DNA of 64,000 nt from Cymodocea nodosa (GCA_036874045.1 CM072344.1:10822501-10886500); one strand, 5' to 3'. Counted from the first letter of the stretch, positions 34,236 to 46,954 are shown. Made by a program: numbers and translations. The notes: generated from the letters alone by a model not told the origin.

Positions 34236-34408
34236 TAGAATAGAATGTTATTTACGAGTTATCAGCACTAGAGAAAAGAAAATTCGTTGGGGAACTAGAA
34301 GGAGAAGCAGCTGATTCAACTTCATCCGTCAACAGCTATTTACCGAATATAAAGCTTCAAACTAGTATGTAATTAATCTTTTGCTATTTTACTTTATGTT
34401 AAGAGTTT

Positions 34409-37297
34409 ATGAGCACATGGATTCGTTCTCCTAGGACTAAATGATTAGTAAGAACACCTACACAGGATTATTCAACATAGAGATGTACAGAAATATTTTT
34501 TGAATTGGACTTTAACGAAATCCTTAGGGGTGTAGTGTTGAACTATATTTTTAGCTCAAGCTTTACTATAAGTGCACAGTTCTTTTGGTGTACATGGCAA
34601 ATACAGGTCATTCTTCCACAAGGATTGTGTTTATGACTTAATCAAATATTACTCAACTTGTTCTTCAAGCTCTTAGGTATACTTCAGTAAATTAATGACA
34701 TGTGAATGTAGAATAATCAAAATTAACACAAGCTCACAAATCATGTAGTTTCAAGGCAATGTGTAGTGGAAAATGGTGATGTGAATCAATTTCTTTACTT
34801 GTAAATCTATCAACTTATTCAATTATAACATGCACACAAGTTCCACGTGATTTCAGAAGTGATATCAATGCATCAATATTGAGGAAAGAAAAATAAAACA
34901 AGAAGGTTCAATAGACTATACTACTCTATTCTAATTTATACTAAATGCATGCAACTATGCTATTTGCTAATCTAGCTAAACTATACTATACTACTTGCAT
35001 TAGAAATTCTTTTTAGAGATTGATTAGGACAAAATGTGATCAATATAAGATATAACAAACTTAATTAACTACTGAAATTAAAATTAACAACTAGATATAA
35101 GTGATAGGTTCTTCATTCAAATGAACATCAACACTTATTTTCTTGTTCTTTCAATTCACACCTTCTTCTCAAATGTGCCAAGCCACCATTGGTGAGTGTC
35201 ATTCACTCGTGTGAAAGCCTCACCAACAGCCCCAACAGTACACGTGAATAGAGGATGCAAATTAGAAGTTGAAAAGAAGAATTGAACATTCATATACATT
35301 CATTGAATTCTATCTAGCTAAGAAGACATATAATTGAGATGTTCACCATCATTTCTCATCAATTCTTCCTTCTATACAAGAAAATAATAAACTCTAAGAG
35401 TTGTCACTACCTTAGGAGCTTCTTATCTTCTTCTCTAGAGCTTTGAATTCAATGGAACTTGGCAGCAACTCCACCTCCAAGCTTGTACGTCTTCTCCTTA
35501 GCCCTTGGAATGGTGAATAGCATGAATGGATGGTCTCTCTTTGGAAGCACAAGCCTCACCTCCAAGCTTCTTCTCCTCTTTCTTTCTCTTGTTGGAAGCA
35601 CCAAGTTGTTGGCTGAAATTCCTCTCCCCTTGTATTTATGTTGTTTTGTCTTCTCTCTCTTTGATGTGGCACCTTGGTTTTATCACCAAGCTAATAAGAT
35701 GCCTAGATCTAGGAGGGCCAATAAGGTGTTGGCATGTCCTCTTCTTTAAAGTTTAGTCCACCAACTTTTGATTCTTTACATCTTCTTTGGTCTTTTGCAT
35801 TAAGCTCCTCCCATATGTATGTTACCTACAATTAATGGAAGTTGAACTCCAAGAGACGTTAGCCAACATAGGACATTCAAAATAAATCAATGTGTTCCAT
35901 GTAAAATTATATCCAATGGGGGATGCACTTGTTAATTAAATTTCTATATTGCACTATATTTCAAGACTTATATTACCCATAATTAATATCATTTATCCAC
36001 CATAGATATATAATATCATGCAAAATTACTTATAAAATTCATTAAAAATGGGCAAAATTAAAGCTTGAACATGTAGCTAACCTTTCTTTAAAAGAGAATG
36101 AAGATACAGCTACTCTAGTAGAGAAACCATTAGGGGAAATTCTGTATCCTGAATTAGTTGATGAACCTTCATGTATTCGATTGCCAAACTTTGAGAGAGA
36201 TAGGTTTGAATTGAAATCTAATTATATCAGTCAATTGCCACATTTTCATAGATTAGAAAGAGAGGATGCTTATTATTTCCTTAGAGAATTTAACGAAGTT
36301 TGTCAAATGATGAAAATGCCGAACATGAGTATTGATGCTATTAAACTTAGATATATTTCTTTTGCTTTAAAAGACATAGCTAAGAGATGGTTATATACTT
36401 TGTCACCTGATTCAATTTCTGCATGGACTGAATTTTGCTCTATTTTTCTAGAAAAATATTATCCAACAAATCAAATAATTAAAAAGAAAAATGAAATATT
36501 AATGTATAGCCAAAAACAAGGGGAATCATTCTGGAAATATTTTGAAAGATTTAAAGATTTATTGACTCAATGTCCACATCATGCAATGAGTAAAGCACAA
36601 TTAATAGGTATAATTTATGAAGGCATAGATATTTCAACGAAATCTTTTAGAATCTACTTATTATAATGGATTTTTAAAACTATATAGTGAAGAAGCATGG
36701 GCATATTTAGAAAACTTTGCAAAAATAACTGCATAGTGGGAAAACTCGGTTGAAGCTATTACAAATAAAAGAATATTGCCAAGGGGAATGTATGAAATAG
36801 ATTCAAGCGCTATGCTTGAAGTTAAATTAACTGAATTAACAAAGAAAATGGAAGAGTTATCATTAAATCAAAAGCTAGCAGAAAATAATGCAAATATTAA
36901 TGATCTAGATATTATTTATGCTAGAAACTAGAAAGATAACTTTGGAAATTCTTATAACCCTAATTGAAGGAATCACCTGAATCTATCTTAGAGAAACAAT
37001 AATTTCAAGGGAGGAGAAAATATAAATGACAAAAATATAAGTTATGAAACTTTAATTGAACAAGGATCTAGAATAGAGAAATTAGAAAAGATAATCCAAT
37101 AATTAAACAATCGTCTAGATCTTGTATTTGGAAATGCTGCAATTCAAAATCAAAATATAAATAGAAATATACCCCTTAGATAGAAGGAATCAATGGAAGT
37201 TAGACCTACTAGAGGATTGCCAATGTAAGCAACACCTAACCTTGTTAATAGAACTGTTAATGAAATTGATACCTCCTTTGGGAGGGTAGTTGAATGA
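34409..37297 (+). pseudogene. Gag domain of gypsy A, located downstream of pol
   Basis: Interrupted by the solo LTR 34536-36071. Translation after it shows LYPELVDEPSCIRLPNFERD, FHRLEREDAYYFLREFNEVC, the Gag core (IKLRYISFALKDIAKRWLYT, WTEFCSIFLEKYYPTNQ, GESFWKYFERFKDLLTQCPH), then a coiled coil and NRNIP-type tail. This is the retrotransposon Gag domain (PF03732-like) of Athila/Tat elements, but it sits after integrase and the accessory ORF. The full-order homologue in gypsy B is 52384-53722. Broken. Confidence 0.85.
34536..36071. mobile_element. Solo LTR of an unrelated retrotransposon
   Basis: 1536 bp bounded by TGTTGAAC and GCTTGAACA (short terminal inverted repeat TGTTSAA) with a perfect 5-bp duplication TGTAG (34531-34535 and 36072-36076). 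Gypsy B has an uninterrupted copy of this site (around 52506-52516), which proves the insertion. It contains no pol. A 96-residue hydrophobic open frame (35459-35749) is within it and is probably incidental. Family unresolved; superfamily cannot be told from an LTR alone. Confidence 0.85.
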
Positions 37298-37515
37298 AAC
37301 AATATAACTGAAGTCACTATGTATAATATAGTAAGTACAAAAATATAAAAAGAAAAAAATGTAAGTTTAATTATAGTTAGTAGTATCGTAGAGTTATTAC
37401 TTAACTCAACAAATTTAGTCCGTTGAGTTATGATCTAACTCCATGAGGGTGTGAAGTAGTTATGTTAATTTTGTCTCTACTAAATTTTTGATTATGTTAT
37501 GTAGAATCACAACAA
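37298..37515 (+). other. Gap between gag and F-box region, gypsy A
   Basis: Short AT-rich region with a two-part motif (TTAACTCAACAAATTTAGTC and CGTTGAGTTATG, about 37402-37434). It has splice-like signals: GTAAGT near 37332 and a pyrimidine-poor acceptor ending TATGTAG at 37504, 11 bases before the F-box ATG. Matching signals are in gypsy B. Confidence 0.5.
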
Positions 37516-38189
37516 ATGGAATTGATGAAATTACCACAAGATGCACTGAGGGAAGTACTGAGTAACCTTTTAGCTAGAGATCTGTGCAAATTGTGTTGTG
37601 TATCAAAGGAAATCAAAAACTGTGTTAGAGAAAAATATTTTCATGGACTACAAGCTGCAAAAATGACTAAGATTAGAGATGGATTTTTATGGAAGTCATT
37701 TAATCATAGTTCAATCAGCTATGAATATCTGAATATGGAAGAAATTGCTGGAATTCCACCCAATACATTAGAAGGAATAGATCATATTATGGGAATGGAT
37801 GAAGGATTTATTATATACAGAACCAAACCAAGGTATGCAATTCTGTTACCTGATATTTTGATTAGAAATCCTATCACAAGAGAAGAATGGAATATAGGAA
37901 GGCCTAAAAGATATGAAGTACCAACTAAAAATTGAGGGTTAGCTTTAATATTTTCTGATAAAAATTTGACCATTCTTGAAAAATTATATTATTGGAGACC
38001 AATTGGAAATTGGGATGAAGATTTATGCTTAAGTGTGTATAATTTTCTGAATAGATCTTGGACTGAAAATACTATGATATATCTAGGATAGAAAGCATTA
38101 ATTAACAGCATACATGTCATACTTGATGGATATATATATCTAGTCACAGATATATCAGTTGCATTTAGATTTGATTTATACATAGTAAG
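37516..38189 (+). pseudogene. F-box gene carried by gypsy A, 5' part
   Basis: Starts MELMKLPQDALREVLSNL, then ARDLCKLCCVSKEIKNCVRE: a recognisable F-box (residues about 5-45), which in host proteins binds SKP1 in SCF ubiquitin ligases. It continues with sequence resembling an F-box-associated domain (FLWKSFNHSSISYEYLNMEE, LLPDILIRNPITREEWN). Gypsy B is inserted at 38189/38190 and the remainder resumes at 57403. It lies inside the LTR pair, so it travels with the element. Broken, few breaks. Likely captured from the host, inferred. Confidence 0.8.
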
Positions 38190-40226
38190 TATTTAGAATG
38201 AAAAAGTGCATAATATTAACGATTAAATGATGGTTAATTACATAATTTCTAGCTTATCATATGAAAATTAAGCCATTATGTTATAATTGCATTGTTATAT
38301 GCTTTAATGAAAGAATCTACATAATTTTAGGAAATTAGCATTAATTTAGTACATTTATGAACTGTTAGTGTAAATTGCAGGCTATGAAATTCTTTAGTAT
38401 CCGAATTTTCTGTTATTTTGGAGAGTTATGTTTAATGTACCGAACAGTTATGTTTTAAAAGCTTAAAGAATATTTTATTATTTCCTAGATTATACGTGTT
38501 GAAACTACAATGCATGACATAAGTGGATTTTCGGTAAGTTATTTGTTAACTATCTGAAATGTATCTGAGCATTGGATAGTTAGGCTTGTAAGTGTCTGAA
38601 ATATTTGAACTTGTTAAGTTAGAATTATGCACATGTTGAATTTAAATACTTTAGTATATCATGTGAGATGCACATGTATAACTCATTAAGTTAGCATAAC
38701 TATACGCATTGAGTTACATGAATACACACTAAGGTAACGCGTTAGGTTAGCAGCTTATTTCTTTAGTGCACATGTTTTATAATTAAATCAATGAAGTAAG
38801 TTCGTTGAGTTATCTGTAACTCCACGAACCATTTATTTTCTAATATGCCACTGTAGTAGTTATAGAAACAGGACATTCGAAGGAAAACCATGATTGCACG
38901 TATCACGTAGGAAATCGCTCGTGGAAGGAAGAAGAAGTCACCATCATTGTTATGAATAAAGAAAATCCAACTGATCATCGAAGCAGAAGTAGTTACCACT
39001 AAGAAATATAAAAGAAAAGGAGAAAAAATGAAGAAGAGTGTGGCTAGTGTGTGTGCAGAGGAGGAGGACCGCGCTAACTGCAGGCAACGACGAAAGTTCC
39101 CTAAAGTTCCACACTACCATCACCACCATGACCATAATCACCAACCATTGGAGGTCTGTGAGGATACTTTCCTGATGTCGGGTCAATTCCGAGCCAAACA
39201 TAGTGCTTGACAACCACTATGAGGAGTGATCGCATCGCATGAAGGGAAGCCATTTTCACCAAGCACCGACTCATATCTTAGGAGATTGTAAAGCTTCTAG
39301 CCTTGGTTTCGGGTTGATGCCAGTATGCTGAAGAGGAGATCAACTTGCAATTTTAGACTCGCAATTCTATAAGGAGAGGAGACAAAATTGTAAGTGGTTA
39401 AATTTTCAATGGTGTAATTGCGTTGCATGTAGTGACGGAAGTTTTTACTATCGATAGAGACTACTTTTACATTTCACCTTTTGCCCATTTTCATGATCAT
39501 ATCAAAACAAAAATACCAAAAACAACTTATCTGTGTTTATAGTTAGTATTTGAGTATTGTATTGTTTGTTTTGTATCGTGATTAATGTTATCATTGTTAG
39601 TGTTGTGAATGTTTCATGTTTGTTTGATTTAGAAAATAGAAAATAGTTTTACAATTTACTAAAATTGAATCATTCTTGATACTTAAAGATTTTAATGGTT
39701 ACTATTTGAAATATCTGAATGTTAGTGTTACTAAATGATAAATCTAATATTAACTAGCATTAAAGAGCTTAATTGATGTTATTTACAATCTATGGAACCA
39801 CCCAATGGTTGGTCAAATTCCTTTGTAAATAGTAGTATTAAATTGTATAGATAGCTTCATTGAGTTAATTCAATTCCACGAGGTTAGTTTGTTGAGTTAG
39901 CTATAACTCAACGGAGTGCTTACTGAATATATAAATTTCATTATTAAAAATGGAACAATATACAATTCTTGCTCAATTCTCTATGGGATCGACCTATACT
40001 TGCACACAAATACAATATACACTGTGCACTTGCAGTTAAAATACAAATTGGAATTAATATCTAATTTGTGTGAAAGATTGTTTGTTGACTTCTAAAAAGG
40101 AATTACTGATAATCATAAAGATAAATTAACTAAGTTACAAACAAAAGTTAACAAGACAAACAAGTTTTCTAGCGCCATTGCTGGGGAACTAAACAAGTTC
40201 TCTAATGCCACCTAAAAACCCAATCA
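38190..40226 (+). repeat. 5' LTR of gypsy element B
   Basis: 2037 bp. It is homologous to A's LTR up to 40162 (...GACAAACA), then extends a further 64 bp that include an old primer-site-like sequence (TAGCGCCATTGCTGGGGA, 40170-40187) and end AACCCAATCA. The 3' LTR carries the same 64-bp extension, so it belonged to the LTR before insertion. Motif arrays at about 38610-38830 and 39855-39930. Confidence 0.9.
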
Positions 40227-40233
40227 AGTTTTC

Positions 40234-40251
40234 TGACGTCGTTGTTAGGGA
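40234..40251 (+). other. Primer binding site of gypsy B
   Basis: TGACGTCGTTGTTAGGGA, a diverged tRNA-Asp-type site (TGGCGCCGTTGCCGGGGA), seven bases after the LTR end and in the same context (AGTTTTCT before, ATTGAG after) as in A. Confidence 0.8.
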
Positions 40252-40333
40252 ATTGAGTAGCTAAGCAACTGTAAGTGTTGTTTCGTTTTAATAGCAAGTG
40301 GGGTATTATGTGTTTTCTTCTATAATCGAGAAT

Positions 40334-41330
40334 ATGGCATATGCTTATGCTCAAAGATTTTTGAAACCTGTAGTTAGCATATGTGAATTCTGCATATTGG
40401 AAGGTCACGACATCTCTGATTGTTTGAAACTGAGACAGTTGCAGATGGTTAGAGCACATGAACAACAGATGAATTATATTCAATATAATAGAGCTAAGTA
40501 TGAGAATCCTATAGTTTACCCAACTGATGGTCAGCTTAGAATGTGTAATATGTTGAGAGACAATGAAGTTTGGGATAGGTATGACAGACTGGAGCGTAGT
40601 TTAGAACAAAACATGGACAAACTAGAACAATATATGTGTCAGCAATAAGAAGTCATCCAATTAAACTATAAGGAAGTATATTCAGAACCTAAAATTGATA
40701 TTATATACGAAACTGAAAAAACTATAATGAAAATCAATCAAAAATTGAATGTAATGAGATTAGATGATCTAGAAAGAAAACTAAAAGTATTGGACGAGTT
40801 TACAACAAATTACAAGTTATGCAACAAGACAATACAAATGAAAACTTTAATGTTATAGATTTGCAAAATTTGCAAGACATACAAACAACAGAGAATACCA
40901 ATGCAATAGAATTTAAAGAATGCAATTTAAAACTAAAAACAGTTGAAGATCATAATCACGAAAATGATATACAAGAACATCAAGAAAGTAACGACAATCT
41001 GAAAGATGTATGTATAACACTAAGATCTGGAACTAATATACCCTCAAGAATTCAAAAAGAAAGTAATATAAAGATGGGTAAGAACACAAATCAAAATGAT
41101 AATGAAAATATAATATCTGAAAATATAGAAATCAATGAAGAAAAGTCTGAATAAAAAAATGAGACTAAAAATGATCAAACAAATCAAATGAAAGAAAAAG
41201 AATCTTTTAAATCACAATCATTAGCACCCTATCTTGAAAGATTACAACAAACATTTCCTAAAAAAAAGAAAAAATTAGAGAAATTTTTGAAAAAGTACAA
41301 GTTAACATTCCTTTGTTAGACTTATTGTAG
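40334..41330 (+). pseudogene. Zinc knuckle and coiled-coil leader of pol, gypsy B
   Basis: MAYAYAQRFLKPVVSICEFC then GHDISDCLKLRQL (CCHC-like knuckle), YDRLERSLEQNMDKLEQYM helix and a Lys/Asn-rich linker. Same position right after the primer site as in A, confirming that no Gag core precedes pol in this family. Broken. Confidence 0.78.
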
Positions 41331-42110
41331 ACAATGCCACCTTGTGCTAATTTTCTTAAGGATTGGTGTACTAAGAAAAGAGAGAGAAAAGTTTTAGCTG
41401 AGCAAAGTAGTTCCTTATTTCTACCACAAATTCCTAAAAAGTTATCTGATCCTGGAATCCCTATTATATCATGCACCATAGGAAATACCATTCTAGAAAG
41501 AACCTTAATAGACCTAGGTGTAGGTATAAATGTTATGCCAAGTGATATATTTGCATCCTTAGGATTAGAAGGCTTAATCCCTACTAGGATTGTTATTCAA
41601 TTAGCTGATAGAAGTATAAGATACCTTAGAGGAAAAATAGAGGATGTCTTAATTAAAATCAAGAATTTTATATATCCTATTGATATTGTAATTTTGGATT
41701 CCCAACAAATTAAGCATAAAAATAGTGATACATCTTTAATTTTGGGAAGACCATTTTTAGCAACATCAGGGGCTGTTATAAATTGTAAAACTAGAATTAT
41801 GAAGTTAGCATATGGTAATGAGGATACACAATTAAACCTTTTCAAACCAGAAAAGTTTGAAGAGTTAGAAATGTCCTTACATACTATAGACTTTTTAAAG
41901 GATGAAGGAGATATGCTAGATGATGTGATTCAAGAAGAATTAAATAGGCAACTTAATTCTGAGATTTTAGAAGAAAGTGAAAGTGTAAATGTAGAAGGAG
42001 ATCAAGAAGAAATTAATTTAGAAATTAATGATGTTCAATTAGGAGCTCTAGCTTCTGATGGGCAACAGTTAGAATTAAAACCTTTACCTCCTAAATTAAC
42101 CTATATATTT
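41331..42110 (+). pseudogene. Protease region of gypsy B
   Basis: Long readable stretch 41334-42404 with SSLFLPQIPKKLSDPG, LIDLGVGINVMPSDIFASLG, RGKIEDVLIKIKNF and LILGRPFLATSGAVINC: retropepsin of the Athila/Tat type, followed by the acidic linker (LEESESVNVEGDQEEINLE). Homologous to A 26822-27602. Confidence 0.88.
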
Positions 42111-43236
42111 CTGGAAGAAAAACAAACATGTCTAATCATTATTGCTTCAGATTTAAAACAGGATCAAATTGCTAAATTAAAAGATGTAGTAAAAACTTAT
42201 AATGAAGCAATAGGATGGACTATGACGGATATAAAAGGGTTAAGTGCAACTTTATGCTGTCACCACATATATTTAGAAGAGAATGCTAAACCAGTTAGAA
42301 TTCCTAAGAAGAGATTAAATCTAAACCTTAAAGAAGTAGTCAGGAAGGAAATAGTGAAATGGTTAGATAATGACATAATTTATCCGATTTCTAATAGCTT
42401 ATAGGTTAGTCCAATCCATGTAGTTCCCAAGAAATCAGGATTAACAGTTATTAGGAATGAAAGTTAGGACTTGATACCTACTAGAATTCAATCAGGCTAA
42501 AGAGTGTGTATAGACTATAGAAAGCTGAATGCTGTAACTAGGAAAGATCATTTTCTCTTACCGTTTATAGATCAAATGCTAGAGAAATTAGCAGGGCAAG
42601 AATATTTTTGTTTCCTAGACGGGTAATCAGGATATAACCAATTTCCAGTAGCATTAGAGGATCAAGAGAAAACAACTTTCACCTATCTTAATGGAACTTA
42701 TGCTTTTAAGAGAATGTCATTCAAATTATGCAATGCACTAGCCACCTTTCAAAGGTGTATGCAGGGCATATTCACTAGAATGACTGAAGATTGTTTAGAA
42801 ATATTTATGGATGATTTTACTATTTATTGAAATTCATATGAAGTGTGTTTAAATAATTTAGACCAAGTATTAAAACGCTGTGTGGAAAAAACTCTGGTTC
42901 TAAATTGGGAAAAATGTTACTTCATGGTTAATCAAGGAATCGTCTTGGGTCATGTTTCAGAGAAGGGGTTGGAAGTAGATAAAGCTAAAATAGAAGTAAT
43001 TTCTATCTCCCAGACCTAAATTAGTAAAAGATATTAGATCATTTCTAGGGCATGTTGGATTTTATAGAAGATTTATTAAAGATTTTAGCAAAATAGCTAG
43101 ACCTTTAACTAATCTATTAAAAGATGTCTCATTCAACTTTGATAAAAATTGCAAAGAAGCATTTTTCAAGCTTAAAACTAGCTTAATTTCAACTCCTATA
43201 ATTCAAGCACCTGATTGGAGCCATCCATTTGAATTA
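42111..43236 (+). pseudogene. Reverse transcriptase of gypsy B
   Basis: Same motif series as A's RT: IKGLSATLCCHHIYLEENAK, the CIDYRKLN region near 42510, the MDDF catalytic region near 42806, LVLNWEKC and the [19 protein letters not shown] connection near 43040-43095. More damaged than in A. Confidence 0.88.
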
Positions 43237-43890
43237 ATGTGTGATGCATCTGATTTTGCTGTAGGAGCAGTGCTAGGACAGAAGATAGAAAAATCTCTTA
43301 GAATGATTCATTATGCAAGAAAAACCTTAAATGATGCTCAAGTTAATTACACAACTACTGAAAAAGAGCTGTTAGCTATTATGTTTGCCTTAGAAAAGTT
43401 TAGATCATATCTGATTGGAGCTAAAGTGATAGTATACATGGATTATTCAGCTTTAAAACACCTAATAGCAAAGAAAGAGACTAAACCTAGATTGATCCGA
43501 TGGATATTATTATTACAAGAATTTGATCTAGAAATTAAAGATAAAAAAGGTTGTGAGAATGTAGTAGTAGATCATTTATCAAGATTACAAATAGAAAAAT
43601 CAAATATTGAAATTAAGGATAATTTTCATGGTGAACAGTTAATGACCATCAACACAATGCCTTGGTATACAAACATAGTTAATTACTTAGTTACTGGTTT
43701 AACACCTAAGGATTGGAATAGATAAGATAAGAAATTGTTCTTTTCAAGAGTGAGATATTACTATTGGAAAGACCCATACTTATTTAAGAAATGTCCTAAT
43801 TTGGTTTTAATGAGGTGTGTTCCAGAAACTAAATATCAGAGCATATTATTTTTCTGCCATGACCAAGCATGTGGAGGGCATTTTGGTTCA
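43237..43890 (+). pseudogene. RNase H and start of integrase, gypsy B
   Basis: [55 protein letters not shown], then the lead to the integrase zinc domain ([11 protein letters not shown] near 43852-43884). Element F begins right after; the rest of integrase is not present in B. Confidence 0.88.
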
Positions 43891-44860
43891 GGATAGGTGG
43901 CTGTTGTGCGTCATCTATCTCCATCTGTTCAGGAAGGGTGTGCTCAATTTCTAGTGTTTCACCTGCTAGTTTATCTGTTGCCTGCAAAAGAGAATTCTCA
44001 TCAAAAGTAACATCACGGCTATATATTACTTTGTGAGACTCAATATCATATATCCTGTATCCCTTTACACCAACACCATAGCCCACAAATATGCCTTTCT
44101 TGGCACGTTGTTCCAGCTTGCCATTGTTCACATGATAGTAAGCTAGACATCCGAAAATTCTGAGCTTTGAATAACTAGCAGATCTTTGCAACCATACCTC
44201 AAGAGGTATCTTCCCATCTAAGGCACTAGAAGGGGACTTGTTCACCAGATAGGAAGTTGTGTTAGCAGCCTCTGCCCAAAACTTCTTGCTCAAACCTACA
44301 TGAGACAGTATACAACGTGCCTTTTCTAGGAGTGTTCTGTTCAATTTTTCAGCCACTCCATTTTGCTGAGGGGTATACCTGACAGTGTTATGCCGTGTAA
44401 TGCCTTCATCTTTACAAAAGTTATCAAATTCTTGAGAACAAAACTCAAGACCATTATCAGTTCTAAGATATTTTACCTTTCTATCTGTTTGGTTTTCTAC
44501 CTTCTTCTTCCAATGCTTGAAGCAAGAAAAAGCTTCACTTTTGTGTGTCAAAAAGAAAACCCAGTTCATCCTTGAATGGCAGTCAATGATAGAAAGAAAA
44601 TATCTAGAACCTGCAATAGAAGGCTGACGTGAAGGCCCCCAACAATCAACATGAATATAATCAAGAACTCCCTTGGAGTTATGCTAACTACGTGCAAACA
44701 ACACTCTTTTCTATTTGCCAAAGACACAATGCTTGCACATGTCAATACAAGCAACCTTGTGCTCATCAAACTTGCCTAGACTACTCAGCTTCTGCATTCC
44801 TTTCTGTCCCAAAAGACCCATCCTTGAGTGCCACATGATAGAAAAATTTTGCTAACCAGA
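43891..44860 (-). pseudogene. Integrase of copia remnant F
   Basis: MNWVFFLTHKSEAFSCFKHW, KYLRTDNGLEFCSQEF (second catalytic acid region), RYTPQQNGVAEKLNRTLLEK (third), KSPSSALDGKIPLEVW and IFVGYGVGVKGYRIYD. One of the longest clean integrase stretches in the window. Confidence 0.92.
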
Positions 44861-45330
44861 TATAGCTGATGTAGCTGCACCAACAATTGGAGTGCCCTGC
44901 AAAATGTATAAGGGACCAGATTTGGTTCCTTTCATAACAACTAACGAGCCTTTCAGTATGCTGATCTTCCCCTCACCACCTGTATATCTATAACCCTTAG
45001 CATCAAGGGCCATCAGTGAGATCAGACTTTTTCCAAGCTTTGGGACGTGTCAAACGTCCTCTAGAATTCTAACTATGCCATCATGTAGTTAAATTTTATA
45101 GTGCCCACACCAACTCTAGAACACACATCATCATTAGCCAAGGTCACTTGACCACCCTCCACCTGCTCATAGGTGTCAAAATACTCCCTAGTAGGAGTCA
45201 TATGATGTGAAGCTCCTGAGTCCATAATCCATTGATCATCAGAATAGGCACTGCAACAAACTGTAAGAGAAAAGTCATCACCTGACGCAGAACTGGTTTC
45301 TACCACAGCAGCCTTTCCTTTGTTCATAAG
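44861..45330 (-). pseudogene. Protease region of copia remnant F
   Basis: WIMDSGASHHMTPTREYFDT with downstream LANDDVCSRVGVGTIKF and the VWHIPKLG-type linker. Equivalent to 14540-14960 in C. Confidence 0.88.
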
Positions 45331-46017
45331 CTTGGGACAATGTTATTTCTAGTGTCCTTTCTCCTTACAGTAATGGCAAGTATCCCTAGAGTACTTGCCC
45401 TTCGACTTGCTTCTACTTCTATTCTTCCCTCCACCTTGTCTCTGGCTTCTCCCCCTGTTCTCTTGCTGTTGAGCTGAGAGGCCAACACCACTTGCCTCAT
45501 TTCTACCATGCACCATGTGCCTGAGCTCCCTAGAATGAAGGTTGGACCTCACTTCTTCCAATGTAATTGAATCTCTTCCAACTACACAAGACTGAACAAA
45601 GTTTTCATAACTCAATGGGAGTGAACAAAGCAAGATAAGAGCTGCATCTTCATCTTCTATGATTACTCTAATATTCTTGAGTTCCATCAGAATAGCATTT
45701 AGTTGATCTAAATGTTGCTTAAGAGGTACACCTTCTGTCATCTTTAAAGAGAACAGTCTTTGCTTTAACAACAATTTATTTGTTAAAGACTTAGTCATAT
45801 ATAATGACTCAAGTTTCTGCCAAAGACCTAACGAGGTGGAGTGAGCTTTCTCCTCCTACAATTCAAACTCTAGCAAATTTCTGTTCAAAGTAGTTTCCTT
45901 ATTTAAAGGAGCCCAAATACCTTGTTGCTTTAGAAGTTTTTTCATCTTAATTTTCCATAAGCTGAAGCTATTCTTACCATCAAACTTTTCAATCTTCAAA
46001 ACCGAAGTATTCATGTT
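45331..46017 (-). pseudogene. Gag of copia remnant F
   Basis: Starts at the minus-strand ATG at about 46016 (MNTSVLKIEKFDGKNSFSLW). LKQHLDQLNAILMELKNIRV, PLSYENFVQSCVVGRDSITL and a terminal CHYCKEKGH knuckle match C's Gag. 46018-46565 is the leader with a single copy of the unit that is doubled in C. Confidence 0.9.
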
Positions 46018-46580
46018 TTCAAAACAATAAACAACCAACAATACACACGATATACAATGTGATTTTAACAAACACAATTCTGCGGCAAGATACACAATAG
46101 CAAACAATATCTCAACAACAATATGCTACTGAAACTACTGATTTCAACGAAATGCAATCAGCCACAAGCCAAGCACACTACTTAGCACAAAAAAGTAGCA
46201 AATACTCGCACAAACCAAGCACAGAAACCCCAATCACAAAATGCCCAAAATCTGACAATCAAAGAGTCACTCGTTTAGAAAACTAGTGTGCCCTAGCCAA
46301 ACGCCTCCTACTGTATCTCTCTGAATACGAAACTTCTAACCACGAAATTTTACAGGAAGGAAGCTCAGGAAGCTTACTACACGTCCTCAAAATTTGAGAC
46401 ACAACGGAGCACAGACGAGGAAGGCGCACAACTTGGCGTCGGAGTGTGCAGACTGGCGCCAAGGACGATGGTAGTTGCTGCAATGGGAGATATCCTTGCA
46501 GAAATGGCTTGAACCTTGATCAATCTCTTCGAAACTTCAAATGCAAACCCAGAGATGTCCAACCTCGCTCTGATACCAGT

Positions 46581-46954
46581 TGTTGTGTGGAAAGATCAAA
46601 CAAACGTGGAGCATCTAGGGTTGGCGTGGAGAAGAGATCTATGTGGAAGAGAGGATTGCGAGTGGAGAATTCGTAACGACAACAAATTTACGTGGTTCCC
46701 CAACACGGGTACGTCCACGGGTGATCAATCTATCGTGATTCCTTGCTGTATGGTTGTTGGTACAAAGAAGGAGAAGAACGAAATCAAGGGATGGTTTGGC
46801 ATAGCATCCCTTGGACGTGGATGACTCCTTACATATATAGGAGCAACGGTTGGTGATACCCAAAAGACAAGTTTGCCCCTGTACAAATTATCAAAGGAAT
46901 ACAACCATATACAATGACACATACATATACTTGATGGAAGACACACGCATCACA
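46581..46954 (-). repeat. LTR of copia remnant F
   Basis: 374 bp, same ends as the C LTRs (plus strand TGTTGTGTGG ... CGCATCACA) and next to the primer site, so it is the 5' LTR of a minus-strand element. Confidence 0.93.

Larger units (their letters stand above)
43891..46954 (-). mobile_element. Tork-like copia remnant F (gag to integrase plus one LTR)
   Basis: Minus strand: 5' LTR (46581-46954), primer site (TGGTATCAGAGC, about 46566-46578), gag, protease and integrase; RT, RNase H and the other LTR are absent. It is same-family as C and D. The adjoining gypsy B integrase region is also absent, so its left border is secondary and no target duplication can be shown. Broken, several breaks. 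Confidence 0.88.

Noticed and set aside
34365-34403. Intron in the leader of the gypsy gag (GTATGTAAT to TTAAG)
   Set aside because: Only about 38 bases, shorter than plant introns normally are; the donor-like sequence may be a leftover.
34536-36071. Open frame at 35459-35749 inside the solo LTR as a small membrane protein gene
   Set aside because: It is a hydrophobic low-complexity frame within an LTR, with two overlapping frames in the same place and no homologue elsewhere in the window.
34409-37297. The displaced gag as part of a separate nested gypsy element
   Set aside because: No LTR, primer site or target duplication borders it, and gypsy B has the same order at the corresponding place.
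37516-38189. F-box region as an ordinary host gene between elements
   Set aside because: It lies inside the LTR pair of A, a second copy lies at the same internal place in B, and both are broken.
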